DNA of 64,000 bases from Caulobacter ginsengisoli (GTDB taxonomy: Bacteria > Pseudomonadota > Alphaproteobacteria > Caulobacterales > Caulobacteraceae): the NCBI RefSeq assembly GCF_030814835.1, contig NZ_JAUSVS010000001.1:687001-751000 (forward strand). The letters are read 5' to 3'. Made by a program: the position numbers and the translations under genes. A model generated the notes under the pieces. The model was not told the DNA's origin and did not search any database. It saw nothing but the letters and a program-made list of their open reading frames with translations. Every line of letters starts with the position of its first letter. The first letter of the stretch is position 1. Positions 10,676 to 19,976 of this stretch are shown piece by piece.

Positions 10676-11007
10676 TCGGCGGCGAGCGGCAGGGCGTCGC
10701 TATCGAGGGCGATCAGCACGCCCCGCGCATCGCCCCGGCGCAGGGCCACCCGCATGTCGTCCAGCCTGACGGCGATCGGGTTACGCCCGACGAGGCCTTC
10801 GTGGATCAACTCAACGCGCGCGCCCTCGACGAAGCCGAACTCCAGCAGGCGGCGATGCAGTTCCTCGGAGGCGATCCCCTCACTGGTCTCGGCGCTGACC
10901 CCGATGATCGTCCCGCGCTGACCGCGCTCGGCCTCGCTCAGCCGCACCGTAGTGGCCCCTTCGACTGAGGGTTGGCCGGCCAGGATCGGGGTGTCCAGCA
11001 TGCGCAT
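10672..11007 (-). CDS. feoA: Ferrous iron transport accessory protein FeoA
   Basis: 111 residues with an SH3-like FeoA core (LSEAERGQRGTIIGV, LLEFGFVEGARVELIHEG, PIAVRLDDMRVALRR). It is needed for FeoB activity in the cytoplasm. Two in-frame ATGs two codons apart (11007 and 11001) are possible and neither has an obvious Shine-Dalgarno. It overlaps feoB by 4 bp and is first in the operon. Confidence 0.93.
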   Translation of the reverse strand: MRMLDTPILAGQPSVEGATTVRLSEAERGQRGTIIGVSAETSEGIASEELHRRLLEFGFVEGARVELIHEGLVGRNPIAVRLDDMRVALRRGDARGVLIALDSDALPLAAE

Positions 11008-11031
11008 GGAGGGTACTCGCGGGAACAGTTA

Positions 11032-11050
11032 TTGCGAGTGATTATCATTA
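11032..11050 (-). promoter_or_regulatory. Fur box upstream of feoAB
   Basis: Read on the minus strand, TAATGATAATCACTCGCAA matches the left two thirds of the classic 19-bp Fur consensus (GATAATGATAATCATTATC) almost perfectly and its right third poorly. It lies 25-43 bp before the feoA start. Iron repression of feoAB is the expected role. Confidence 0.7.
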
Positions 11051-11098
11051 AGCCGGTTCGCCGCCAAGCGCTTTGATCTGGCGCAAGGGGAACTGCGT

Positions 11099-11337
11099 TT
11101 CTACTCCGCCCCCGGCGGGGGCGGACGGCCCGCCCGACACGCGCGGCGAGCGCGTGCGAGGCCCGGCCAGGTGAGGGTTTCAAAAGCCGTGCGCTGGACT
11201 TTCCCCGCGCATCCCAGGCGGAGTTGGTAGGCGCCCGTAGGCCTGGAACAGCCGTGAAACACCGAACACGGCTTCCGAAACCCTCACCGGATCGCGCTCT
11301 GGCGCGATCGTCCGCCCCCGCCGGGGGCGGAATAGAA
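11099..11337. repeat. Long imperfect inverted repeat (MITE-like)
   Basis: The outer arms 11099-11126 and 11310-11337 are 28 bp inverted copies with one mismatch. They begin TTCTA(C/T)TCCGCCCCCGG. An inner pair, 11171-11191 and 11267-11287, is inverted with two mismatches and contains GTGAGGGTTTC. The unit is about 240 bp, has no coding frame of its own, and fills the gap between feoA and glnA. The right end abuts the glnA terminator. It could be a miniature mobile repeat or a large RNA/DNA hairpin. Confidence 0.7.
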
Positions 11338-11363
11338 AAGGGCCGCAGCTTGCGCCACGGCCC
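11336..11363 (-). terminator. Rho-independent terminator of glnA
   Basis: On the minus strand GGGCCG, a 12-nt loop and CGGCCC are followed by TTTTCT, 25 bp past the glnA stop codon. Confidence 0.75.
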
Positions 11364-11387
11364 CTCCGCGCCATCAGCTTTCGCCGA

Positions 11388-12797
11388 CTAGCACTTGTAA
11401 TACATGTCGAATTCGACCGGGTGCGGGTGCAGGGCCAGGCGCATGACCTCTTCCATCTTCAGCTCGATATAGGCGTCGATGAAGTCGTCATCCATGACGC
11501 CGCCCTTCTTGAGGAAGGCGCGGTCCTTGTCGAGATTCTCCAGCGCCTCACGCAGCGAGCCGCAGACTTCCGGCACCTTCTTCTGCTCGCGGGGCGGCAG
11601 GTCGTAGAGGTTCTTGTCCATGGCGGGACCCGGATCGATCTTGTTCTCGATGCCGTCCAGCCCGGCCATCAGCAGGGCCACGAAGGTCAGGTAGGGGTTG
11701 CCCATGGGGTCGGGGAAGCGGCATTCGATACGCTTGCCCTTGGGGCTGTCGACGTGGGGGATGCGGATCGAGGCTGAGCGGTTGCGGCTGGAATAGGCCA
11801 GCTTCACCGGGGCTTCGTAGCCGGGCACCAGGCGCTTGTAGCTGTTGGTGGTCGAGTTGGCGAAGGCGTTGATGGCCTTGGCGTGCTTGATGACCCCGCC
11901 AATGTACCAGAGACATTGTTGCGACAATCCGGCGTACAGGTCGCCCGCGAACAGCGGCTTGCCGTCGTTCCAGATCGACTGGTGCACGTGCATGCCCGAG
12001 CCGTTGTCGCCGAACATCGGCTTGGCCATGAAGGTGGCCGTCTTGCCATAGGCGGCGGCGACGTTGTGGATCACGTATTTATAGAGCTGCAGCCGGTCGG
12101 CCATGGTGATCAGGTCGGAGAATTTCAGGCCCAGCTCGTGCTGGGCCGGCGCCACTTCGTGGTGGTGCTTCTCGGGCTGCATGCCCAGTTCGCCCATCAC
12201 CGCCAGCATCTCGCCGCGCAGGTCCTGGCCGCTGTCGACCGGGTTGACCGGGAAGTAGCCGCCCTTGGGCCCCGGGCGGTGGCCCATATTGCCTTCCGGA
12301 TAGGTCGTGCCGCTGTTCACCGGCAGTTCGACGCTGTCGAAGCTGTAGCCGGTGTTGTGCGGGGCGGTGGACCACTTGACGTCGTCGAAGATGAAGAACT
12401 CGGCTTCCGGGCCGAAATAGACGGTGTCGCCGACGCCGGCCGACTTGACGTAGGCCAGGGCCGTCTTGGCGATCGAGCGCGGATCGCGGTTGTAGGGGGT
12501 GCCGCTGTCGGGGTTCACCACGTCGCAGGTCAGGCAGAGGGTGGTCTGCTGGTAGAAGGGGTCGATATAGGCGGTATTGAGGTCCGGCCGCAGCTTCATG
12601 TCGGACTCGTTGATGGCCTTCCAGCCCGAGATCGACGAGCCGTCGAACATGGTGCCGTCTTCCAGGAAGTCGGTGTCGACCAGGTCGATGTCGAAGGTCA
12701 CATGCTGCAGCTTGCCGCGGATGTCGGTGAAGCGGACGTCGACATATTTGACGTCCTTCTCCTTGATCATCGCCAGAATGTCTTTGGAACTCGCCAT
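11388..12797 (-). CDS. glnA: Glutamine synthetase type I
   Basis: 469 residues, the usual GS-I length. It makes glutamine from glutamate, ammonia and ATP as a dodecamer. Visible are the N-terminal beta-grasp ([20 protein letters not shown]), DGSSI, the metal-binding FGPEAEFF region, [10 protein letters not shown], the [10 protein letters not shown] arginine loop, and the adenylylation tyrosine in NLYDLPPRE. It lies 33 bp downstream of glnB in the same direction, the standard alphaproteobacterial glnBA operon, and ends at a terminator. Confidence 0.98.
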   Translation of the reverse strand: MASSKDILAMIKEKDVKYVDVRFTDIRGKLQHVTFDIDLVDTDFLEDGTMFDGSSISGWKAINESDMKLRPDLNTAYIDPFYQQTTLCLTCDVVNPDSGTPYNRDPRSIAKTALAYVKSAGVGDTVYFGPEAEFFIFDDVKWSTAPHNTGYSFDSVELPVNSGTTYPEGNMGHRPGPKGGYFPVNPVDSGQDLRGEMLAVMGELGMQPEKHHHEVAPAQHELGLKFSDLITMADRLQLYKYVIHNVAAAYGKTATFMAKPMFGDNGSGMHVHQSIWNDGKPLFAGDLYAGLSQQCLWYIGGVIKHAKAINAFANSTTNSYKRLVPGYEAPVKLAYSSRNRSASIRIPHVDSPKGKRIECRFPDPMGNPYLTFVALLMAGLDGIENKIDPGPAMDKNLYDLPPREQKKVPEVCGSLREALENLDKDRAFLKKGGVMDDDFIDAYIELKMEEVMRLALHPHPVEFDMYYKC

Positions 12798-12830
12798 GAA
12801 CCTATCCCCTAGGTGTTTGAAGTCGCGTTG

Positions 12831-13601
<771 letters not shown>

Positions 13602-14168
13602 ATGACCCGCGTCTACATGATCCGTCACGGCAAGCCCTCGGCCACCTGGGGGGATCATGATGACGATCCGGGCCTGGACGAGACCGGCCGGACCCAGGCC
13701 AGGGCCGCCGCCGAGGCGCTGCTGGCCCTGCCCGAGGCCGAGCGGCCGAGCAAGGTGGTCAGCTCGCCCCTGCGCCGCTGCCGCGAGACCGCCCAGCCGT
13801 TCGCCGACGCATTGGGCGTCGAACTGACCATCGACCCGATGGTGGGCGAGATTCCAACCCCCAAGACCATAGCCCGTGCCGACCGGGGCGCCTGGCTGCG
13901 CAACGCCTTTACCGGGCGCTGGGGCGAGATCGTCGGGGACCTGAACTATGAAGACTGGCGCCGCGCCGTCGCCAAGGCCGTGGCCGGCTATCCCAACACC
14001 GCGGTCTTCAGCCACTACGTCGCCATCAACGCCGCCGTCTCCACGGCAGAGGGCAGCGATCTGGTGATGGGCTTCCGCCCCGACCACTGCTCGATCAGCG
14101 TCTTCGAGGCGGGCCCCGAGCTGGTCCTGGTCGAGCGTGGCCGGGAAGCGGCCACATCAGTGCTATGA
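13602..14168 (+). CDS. Histidine phosphatase family protein
   Basis: 188 residues. The phosphohistidine motif is near the N-terminus (YMIRHGKPS, RHG at about residues 7-9), a second arginine lies in SSPLRRCRETA, and the C-terminal catalytic histidine is in FSHYVAINAA. These mark the phosphoglycerate mutase-like/SixA/CobC branch. The substrate is not predictable. It precedes the NAD(P)HX repair gene by 10 bp and probably shares its message. Confidence 0.88.
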   Translation: MTRVYMIRHGKPSATWGDHDDDPGLDETGRTQARAAAEALLALPEAERPSKVVSSPLRRCRETAQPFADALGVELTIDPMVGEIPTPKTIARADRGAWLRNAFTGRWGEIVGDLNYEDWRRAVAKAVAGYPNTAVFSHYVAINAAVSTAEGSDLVMGFRPDHCSISVFEAGPELVLVERGREAATSVL

Positions 14169-14178
14169 CTGGCGTCCT

Positions 14179-15624
14179 GTGAGCAACATTCTCACCGTCG
14201 CCGAGATGGGCGCCGCCGACGCGGCCGCCATCGCCGCCGGGACGCCCGGAACGGTGCTGATGGAACGGGCCGGCCTGGCGGTCGCCGAGGCCATTCGCGA
14301 GCGCCACCGCCGCTGCCGCGTGGCGGTGCTCTGCGGGCCGGGCAACAACGGCGGTGACGGCTATGTGGTGGCCCGCCGACTCAAGCGCTGGGGCTGGCCG
14401 GTCTGGGTCGAGGCCTCCGCGCCGCCCGCCACCCCCGACGCCAAGGCCGCCGCCGCCCGCTGGCGCGGCGAGACCGTGTCGCTGGGCGCCCAGCGCCAGA
14501 CCGACCTGGTGGTCGACGCCCTCTATGGCGCCGGTCTCAGCCGCCCGCTCGACGGCGAGGCCGCCCGCCTGGCCCGCACCATCCCGCGCGAACAGGTCAT
14601 CGCCATCGACACGCCCAGCGGCCTTTCGGGCGACACCGGCCAGCCGCTGAAGGATGTCGCCTTCCGCGCCGCCCTGACCGTCACCTTCCACCGCCGCAAG
14701 CCGGCCCACGTGCTGCAGCCCGGCCGCGGCTACTGCGGCGAGGTGGTCGTCGCCGACATCGGCCTGGGCGACACCGTCTCGGCCCTCAGTGAAAACAGCC
14801 CCGACCTCTGGGCGCACCGCTTCCCCTGGCCCTCCATCGAGGCTCACAAGCACGCCCGGGGCCGGTTGATCGTCATCAGCGGCGAGGCCGCCTCGACCGG
14901 CGCCGCCCGGCTGGCGGCGCGGGGCGGCCTGCGGGTCGGGGCAGGCCTCGTCACCGTCCTTTCGCCGCCGGGCGCGCTCGCCGAACACGCCGCCCAGCTG
15001 GAGGCGGTGATGCTCAAGGCCTTCGAGGGGGAAGCCGCCCTGGCCGAGGCGGCCGAGGCGGCCGACGCGGCGGTGATCGGCCCCGCCGCCGGGGTCACGG
15101 CCGCCACAAGAGCCAACCTGATCACCCTGGCCCATACCGGCGCGGCCCTGGTTGTCGACGCCGACGCCCTGACGGTCTTCAAGGACCGCCCCGACGACCT
15201 CTTCGCCGCCCTCGACCGCGACGACGTGCTGACCCCCCACCCGGGCGAGTTCGAGCGCATCTTCCCCGGCCTGTTGAAAAACAGCCCCGAACGCATCACC
15301 GCCGCCAGAACCGCCGCCAAGCGGGCAGGGGCCATCGTCCTGCTCAAAGGCCCGGACACCGTCATCGCCGCCCCCGACGGCCGCGCCGCGGTCAACCTCA
15401 ACGGCTCCCCCTGGCTGGCCACCGCCGGCAGCGGCGACGTCCTGGCCGGCCTGATCGGCGGCCTGCTGGCCCAGGGCATGGACAGCTTCGAAGCCGCCTG
15501 CGCCGGGGCGTGGATTCACGCCGAGGCGGGGGCGGGGTTTGGGCCGGGGCTGATCGCGGAGGATTTGCCGGGGTTGGTTCCCGCCCGGCTGGCCGATCTC
15601 CACGGCCGCCCCCCCATCCGTTGA
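14179..15624 (+). CDS. nnr: Bifunctional NAD(P)HX epimerase and dehydratase
   Basis: 481 residues from a GTG start; an upstream in-frame ATG at 14137 would overlap the previous gene and add a non-family tail. The N-terminal YjeF_N epimerase domain contains CGPGNNGGDGYVVARRL. The C-terminal ribokinase-like dehydratase domain contains DVLTPHPGEFERI and GSGDVLAGLIGGLLA. Together they repair hydrated NADH and NADPH: the epimerase interconverts the R and S forms and the dehydratase uses ADP or ATP. The fusion is standard in bacteria. Confidence 0.94.
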   Translation: MSNILTVAEMGAADAAAIAAGTPGTVLMERAGLAVAEAIRERHRRCRVAVLCGPGNNGGDGYVVARRLKRWGWPVWVEASAPPATPDAKAAAARWRGETVSLGAQRQTDLVVDALYGAGLSRPLDGEAARLARTIPREQVIAIDTPSGLSGDTGQPLKDVAFRAALTVTFHRRKPAHVLQPGRGYCGEVVVADIGLGDTVSALSENSPDLWAHRFPWPSIEAHKHARGRLIVISGEAASTGAARLAARGGLRVGAGLVTVLSPPGALAEHAAQLEAVMLKAFEGEAALAEAAEAADAAVIGPAAGVTAATRANLITLAHTGAALVVDADALTVFKDRPDDLFAALDRDDVLTPHPGEFERIFPGLLKNSPERITAARTAAKRAGAIVLLKGPDTVIAAPDGRAAVNLNGSPWLATAGSGDVLAGLIGGLLAQGMDSFEAACAGAWIHAEAGAGFGPGLIAEDLPGLVPARLADLHGRPPIR

Positions 15625-15642
15625 GGTCTGTGTCTCGCAGGG

Positions 15643-16305
15643 TTAGAACCCCGGCAGGTGACCGCCATCGTTGGGAATGTCCGGATCGATCATGATCTCG
15701 AGCGGCCTGCTGTTCTCGACCAGCAACTCGATGTGGAGGTTGAAATGCTGGATTTCGCCTTCCGCGCGTTTGTTCATCGCAAAGCAGAGAAAATGGCATC
15801 CCTCGTCGCCAGGCCGCTCGCCCATCACAGCCTTTCCGGTCTTGGAGAAATGCCGGAGCAGACCGTTGGTGTCGCCGTAGTCGCGTTTTGTGGTCAGGCC
15901 GGCGTCATATCTCCGGAACTGCCAGGCTTGGCTTGTAGACAGTCCGATAATAACCAGCGTGTTCGGCTTGTAGGACGGGACATCGAGCAAGGTGTGCCGG
16001 TCCGCATTGTACCCTTTGGGCTTTAGTTCGGACCAGCCGTCGGGGATATTGTCGCTCTTCGCCATGGCTTGCTGCACAAAAGTCTCGGCGTTCCGGTTGA
16101 AGTCAGTCGCCAAGTATTCTCTGCAGATGTCCTTCTTGACGTTGAAAGAGAGACGTTGGAGTGGATTTGTGCCGTCCTTATCCTTGAACTGAAATTGATA
16201 ACAGACGTAGACGATGGTCTCGAACAGCCAACCCGGCGGAGGACTGTCGGGAATCCTGAACTGGCCGTTGTAGACATCGCCGGCGCTGGAGATCTGTGCA
16301 GTCAT
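15643..16305 (-). CDS. Unknown protein, partner of the TIR-TPR gene
   Basis: 220 residues with no signal peptide or membrane segment and no family I can name. Features seen are an aromatic N-terminal half (LFETIVYVCYQFQF), a central NTLVIIGLS strand, HFLCFAMNKRAEG and a C-terminal IMIDPDIPNDGG. The beta-rich pattern and the short DPDIPND tail suggest a compact beta-sandwich. It begins 9 bp after the TIR gene ends, on the same strand, so the two are almost certainly co-transcribed. It could be a regulator, inhibitor or substrate of the TIR protein; this is inference only. Confidence 0.7.
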   Translation of the reverse strand: MTAQISSAGDVYNGQFRIPDSPPPGWLFETIVYVCYQFQFKDKDGTNPLQRLSFNVKKDICREYLATDFNRNAETFVQQAMAKSDNIPDGWSELKPKGYNADRHTLLDVPSYKPNTLVIIGLSTSQAWQFRRYDAGLTTKRDYGDTNGLLRHFSKTGKAVMGERPGDEGCHFLCFAMNKRAEGEIQHFNLHIELLVENSRPLEIMIDPDIPNDGGHLPGF

Positions 16306-16314
16306 TTTCTGTTC

Positions 16315-17883
16315 CTAGTTCAAACGAGATCGGATGAAGGCCAAGTCTTGGTCCGATTGGCGAAGCCGTGATTGCCACATGACATTCGTCGGCTCGATCC
16401 GCGTCATCCGCTCCAAGGTGGCGCGGGCCTTCATCAAGCGATCCAGCGCGGAGCGGTACCGGCCTGCGTCATAGTCCAGGATGGCGTAAGCCCGTTGGAG
16501 GGCCGACCAGTGGAGGTTCAGGGTCATATCGTCCGGGTCGGCCTTCAGCGCGACGCTGAGAATCTCCTCCTCGGCGCCGCGGTGCCGTCGAGCCGAGTCT
16601 CGGTCACCGACTTCCCGATAGGTGTCCGCCAGCCAAGCATGACGGTTGGCCAGTTCGGCTGCGAACTTTCCTGGCGCGCCCGACAGGCTCACGGCCTTTT
16701 CCATCAGGCGAAGCGCTTCCAGGCAGTCGGCGACTCCGGCTTTGGGTTCAGTTCGGTGTTCCAGTACGCAAACGCTGCCCTTGGCGAAGGCCAGTTCGCG
16801 AAGGACTTTCGGGTCGTTGGGCCGCAGCTTCAGCAGCCGGTCGGCCGAGACGTGATAGGCGGCGAACCACTTCTGCGCACCGGATCGATCACCGCGCTTG
16901 AGAGCGATCTCACCAAGCGAACTTTGGATCGAAGCATAGGTGAGCAGGCGGTCGGAGTTCCCCGGGTCATTCCTGACCAACTGGTCAGAGATTTTCCAGG
17001 CTTCCCGAAACTTGGCGGTAGCCGCATCAAAGCGACCGGCGTCCTGGTCATCCCTTCCCAGCAGATGCAGAGCTCGCGCCCGACGATCAAGGGAGGCTGG
17101 GCCGAGCTTCCTGAGATCCTGGTCCGAATAGTATTCAAATGCCAGCCGATCGACCTCGGTCTGGGCGCCAAGGCGGCCCATCTTTTCCATCTCGCTGCGC
17201 AGATCGGTCAGCATGAAGTCCACGAGTCTTTCAGCCTTGGCCCGCTGACGTTCCGCGTCCATGCGTGATTGCACGGCCAGGGTAGTCGCTATCGACATGG
17301 CTAACATGCCGGCAACCGACACGGCCGTGACGGCCATCACGCGCGCGACCCGGCTCTGGGCGTCACGTTGGACCAAATCGTCGAGTTCGACGCCCGTGAT
17401 GCCGGCCGCCAGCTTCAACAGGGCTAGGCGGTTGCCATCTCCCCCGCGACGGAAATCAGCGGCTAGTGGCTCGCTGTCGCCCGGGGTCAGAGGGGGCGGG
17501 AATGCTTGCGCAGGCTCACCATCGATCAGCGCGGCCAGTATAGGGCGGGTAGGATGAAGTTCACGAAAGACCTCGATCTCGCGGGCAACCCACAGCGATC
17601 GCGCGGCGGCGGGGGAGCAAATGACCACCAGAGTATCGGATTGGAGCAGGGCGGCCCTGACCGCATCGGAGAGATTTTCGGCGGCCGGAAGTTCGTCCTT
17701 GTCGCGAAAGATCGGCGAGAGCTTCCGCGGAATATCCCTCCTCGAGGTGGGGCTCGCCATCAGGCGGCGCGGTAGGACATAGCTTTCCAGGCGTCGATGT
17801 ATCCGTGAGGCGAACGCGCTGTCATGACGGCTGTAGCTGATGAAGGCGGTATATCTTCGGGCCACGGGCCCCTGATCGAGCAT
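16315..17883 (-). CDS. TIR domain, transmembrane and tetratricopeptide protein
   Basis: 522 residues. Residues 10-155 form a TIR domain: AFISYSRHD at 13-21, then TLVVICSPAAARSLWVAREI, where E102 (W-x3-E) fits the catalytic glutamate of NAD-cleaving TIRs. One membrane helix follows at about 180-205 (MAVTAVSVAGMLAMSIATTL). The rest is helical repeats of TPR type (e.g. LHLLGRDDQDAGRFDAATAK). Topology would put TIR in the cytoplasm and the repeats in the periplasm or the reverse. TIR-TPR membrane proteins are candidates for NADase immunity effectors or signalling, but no system is assigned. Confidence 0.82.
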   Translation of the reverse strand: MLDQGPVARRYTAFISYSRHDSAFASRIHRRLESYVLPRRLMASPTSRRDIPRKLSPIFRDKDELPAAENLSDAVRAALLQSDTLVVICSPAAARSLWVAREIEVFRELHPTRPILAALIDGEPAQAFPPPLTPGDSEPLAADFRRGGDGNRLALLKLAAGITGVELDDLVQRDAQSRVARVMAVTAVSVAGMLAMSIATTLAVQSRMDAERQRAKAERLVDFMLTDLRSEMEKMGRLGAQTEVDRLAFEYYSDQDLRKLGPASLDRRARALHLLGRDDQDAGRFDAATAKFREAWKISDQLVRNDPGNSDRLLTYASIQSSLGEIALKRGDRSGAQKWFAAYHVSADRLLKLRPNDPKVLRELAFAKGSVCVLEHRTEPKAGVADCLEALRLMEKAVSLSGAPGKFAAELANRHAWLADTYREVGDRDSARRHRGAEEEILSVALKADPDDMTLNLHWSALQRAYAILDYDAGRYRSALDRLMKARATLERMTRIEPTNVMWQSRLRQSDQDLAFIRSRLN

Positions 17884-17997
17884 GCCTCATCCCCCCGCCT
17901 CAATCCTGTCCAAGCTTGCCAGTTAATAGTCTTTCTTACAACTTTAACGCACCTCTAGACGATAGATTCAAATCTTACGGCGATTGGGGCGGGGGAA

Positions 17998-19404
17998 ATG
18001 GCAAATACCGGAAGTGAGACGGGGAACAGTTGGCGTCGGTGGTGGGAACGACTGGCGTTTCCGGCCCGGTTCTCGCCGGCTTCCGATAGAATACAGGTGT
18101 GGCTGGACGATCCCGATAGCGGCAAGCTTGTCGGCCGCCCAATCCCTGATTTGGCGAAAACGCCGTTTCCGACCGAGATCGCGCGATACGGCGCCATCAC
18201 GCCCGTTATGATGGGAGCCAAGCCGGGGACGCCAGCGTTTCGGCACTGGGTCGCCGCTGAAGCGCTCCGCCGTAGCGCTGACTTCTGGGGCGACCGCATC
18301 TCGGACGGTCAATGGTGCAAATACCCGAAACTCTCGGTCGAAATAGCGAACGGGCAAGCCATCGACTGTTACTATACGCGGGGCAGCGTCAATATTGGCC
18401 TGGACGCGAACTTTCCCGGCGGATCGATATATGCGGGCGAAAGCGCGGAAGTTGTCGCCCACGAGGTAGGGCATGGCGTCCTGGATGGCCTGAACCCGGA
18501 TGTGTGGGATGCGGGCTACGTCGAGACGGCGGCATTCCATGAAGCCTGGGGCGACATCACCGCCATCCTATCCGCCCTGCAAGTGCCAGAGGTGCGGGCA
18601 ATCGTTGCAGCTTCGCCATCGCTCTACCTCAAAACAAGCTCAAGTCTTTCCCGCTTTGGAGAACAGGTATCCAAGGTGCTGCGGGCGGCGAACCCGACCC
18701 ATGTGGAGTTCAACTGTGTGCGCGACGCCGCGCGCCGGTTTGATTATCGCGACCCCACACAGCTCCCGGCCGCCGCGAGCGTCGACAAGCTGAGCACCGA
18801 ATGCCACTCGTTCGCGCGGGTGTTCACTGGGGCGTTTCTTGAGATACTTGCCGACATGGTCGGCACCCAAACTGACGAGCGGGGCTTGATCCAGACAAGC
18901 GCTAATCTAGGCAGCATGCTGGTCGATGCCGTTCGCAAAGCGCCGGTGACTACTCACTATTTCGCGGAGGTCGCCCTCGCCCTTGTTTCCGCTTCAAGTC
19001 GGTACGGCGGCAGCTACCCAGACATTTTGAGCCGGGTTTTTGTCAGCCGCAAAATACTCACGAACGATCAGATCAACCGGGGCGAAACCGGCTTCAAGTC
19101 CCAAGCCCTCGTCCCAATGCCGGTTGTGGGCTTTCCGCCGATCTCGGCGGGGAGAGTTTCGCTACCCGGTAAGGTCTTCAGACTTAAGCGGCGTGTTTGG
19201 ATCAGGGCTCAGCCGTCCTGCGAGGAATCGACCAGAGCCGCTGTGATCTTCGCCCGGCATCTGGTGGCGCGGGGAGACGTCCGCCCCTTCGCGATCGAAG
19301 CGGCGTTTTCGAGTCCTCGTGGCTTTACTCATGAGATCAAAATTGTAGGCGAAGAGCTTGAACTAGTCCGGGTTCGAACGGACTGCGGTCTCCGAGGTAG
19401 TTGA
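17998..19404 (+). CDS. Gluzincin metallopeptidase (thermolysin/fungalysin-like)
   Basis: 468 residues with no signal peptide, so probably cytosolic. The zinc site is clear: HEVGH at about 155-159 and, 23 residues later, the third ligand in FHEAWGD, which matches the ExxxD signature of gluzincins (MA clan, M4/M36-like). The C-terminal 100 residues form a separate region of unknown role. It is transcribed divergently from the TIR gene, 114 bp away. An intracellular M4/M36-like peptidase next to a TIR protein is unusual and suggests a proteolysis-based conflict function, which is inference. Confidence 0.75.
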   Translation: MANTGSETGNSWRRWWERLAFPARFSPASDRIQVWLDDPDSGKLVGRPIPDLAKTPFPTEIARYGAITPVMMGAKPGTPAFRHWVAAEALRRSADFWGDRISDGQWCKYPKLSVEIANGQAIDCYYTRGSVNIGLDANFPGGSIYAGESAEVVAHEVGHGVLDGLNPDVWDAGYVETAAFHEAWGDITAILSALQVPEVRAIVAASPSLYLKTSSSLSRFGEQVSKVLRAANPTHVEFNCVRDAARRFDYRDPTQLPAAASVDKLSTECHSFARVFTGAFLEILADMVGTQTDERGLIQTSANLGSMLVDAVRKAPVTTHYFAEVALALVSASSRYGGSYPDILSRVFVSRKILTNDQINRGETGFKSQALVPMPVVGFPPISAGRVSLPGKVFRLKRRVWIRAQPSCEESTRAAVIFARHLVARGDVRPFAIEAAFSSPRGFTHEIKIVGEELELVRVRTDCGLRGS

Positions 19405-19806
19405 CCCAACCTTCTCAGGCTCGACCGAACATCGCCATGTAAACCACTCGTACGCCGCCGACGGATCAGCCGACGCGAACATCGACAGCGTCAGCAATAC
19501 GACCGTCTACGCATTGAAACAGAACGCTGTGCCTTGGCGATACGAAAAGGGTATCCTGGATCGCCGCCCACAAAGGCGGTGAAAGGCGGTGTTCTTTGAG
19601 CACCTCTTTGATAGTCGCTCGTTCCTTATAGCGTCGCTGGCGCATGGATCAGATTAGGGCTGCGCCGCGGGGTGAGCCCCGTGGTCCAGGGGTCCCGGGC
19701 GTACCCCAGCGGGGGAGGCCTGGTGGCCGGTCATCAGGCCTCTCTCGCCAAAGCCCATGCCACCCTTTACGCCTGCGCCCCCATCCCCTAAGCCTCCGCG
19801 CCAAGT
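19405..19806. other. 402-bp gap with strong hairpins before the tRNA
   Basis: No gene is supported. Two strong hairpins occur: 19665-19684 (CCGCGGGG/CCCCGTGG) and 19715-19742, where GAGGCCTG pairs with CAGGCCTC and is extended by three pairs. They may be a terminator cluster or an unassigned structured RNA just upstream of tRNA-Leu. The sequence does not match the SRP, RNase P, tmRNA or 6S features I know. Confidence 0.4.
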
Positions 19807-19852
19807 GCGGGCGTGGCGGAACTGGTAGACGCACCAGATTTAGGTTCTGGCA
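19807..19852 (+). pseudogene. tRNA-Leu(UAG), 5' part, split by the mobile element
   Basis: GCGGGCG acceptor strand, D-arm (TGGCGGAACTGGTAGACGC), then anticodon stem-loop CCAGA-TTTAGGT-TCTGG with anticodon UAG. Joined to 48753-48791 it gives a perfect 85-nt tRNA-Leu: variable arm CATC-GCAA-GATG, T-arm AGAGG/CCTCT, and acceptor CGCCCGC pairing fully with GCGGGCG, plus encoded CCA. Here it is followed by AT-rich element DNA that cannot form the missing half, so this copy is disrupted. Confidence 0.93.
19839..19852 (+). repeat. attL core of the integrated element
   Basis: The 14-bp core TTTAGGTTCTGGCA is identical to attR at 48739-48752. It spans the anticodon loop and the 3' anticodon stem of tRNA-Leu. 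Confidence 0.88.
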
Positions 19853-19906
19853 AGGGTAATAAATTATCTAATTAATTCAATATATTATGATCCCCGCGTC
19901 AAATGG

Positions 19907-19926
19907 TGTGTCCAGTTTTGTGTCCA
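19907..19926 (+). repeat. Left pair of putative integrase arm-type sites
   Basis: TGTGTCCAG at 19907-19915 and TGTGTCCA at 19919-19926 are direct repeats 12 bp apart. The same word pair occurs near the other end (48642-48661), which fits arm-binding sites of a tyrosine recombinase. Confidence 0.6.
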
Positions 19927-19976
19927 AAAAATGGCTGGGTGTGCTCAAGCGCAGGGGCTAGAGGGGATAGGTGAGT

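Noticed and set aside
19839-19900. Possibility that the element rebuilds the tRNA-Leu 3' half at attL
   Set aside because: The following sequence (AAGGGTAATAAATTATC and on) has no variable arm, T-arm or complementary acceptor.
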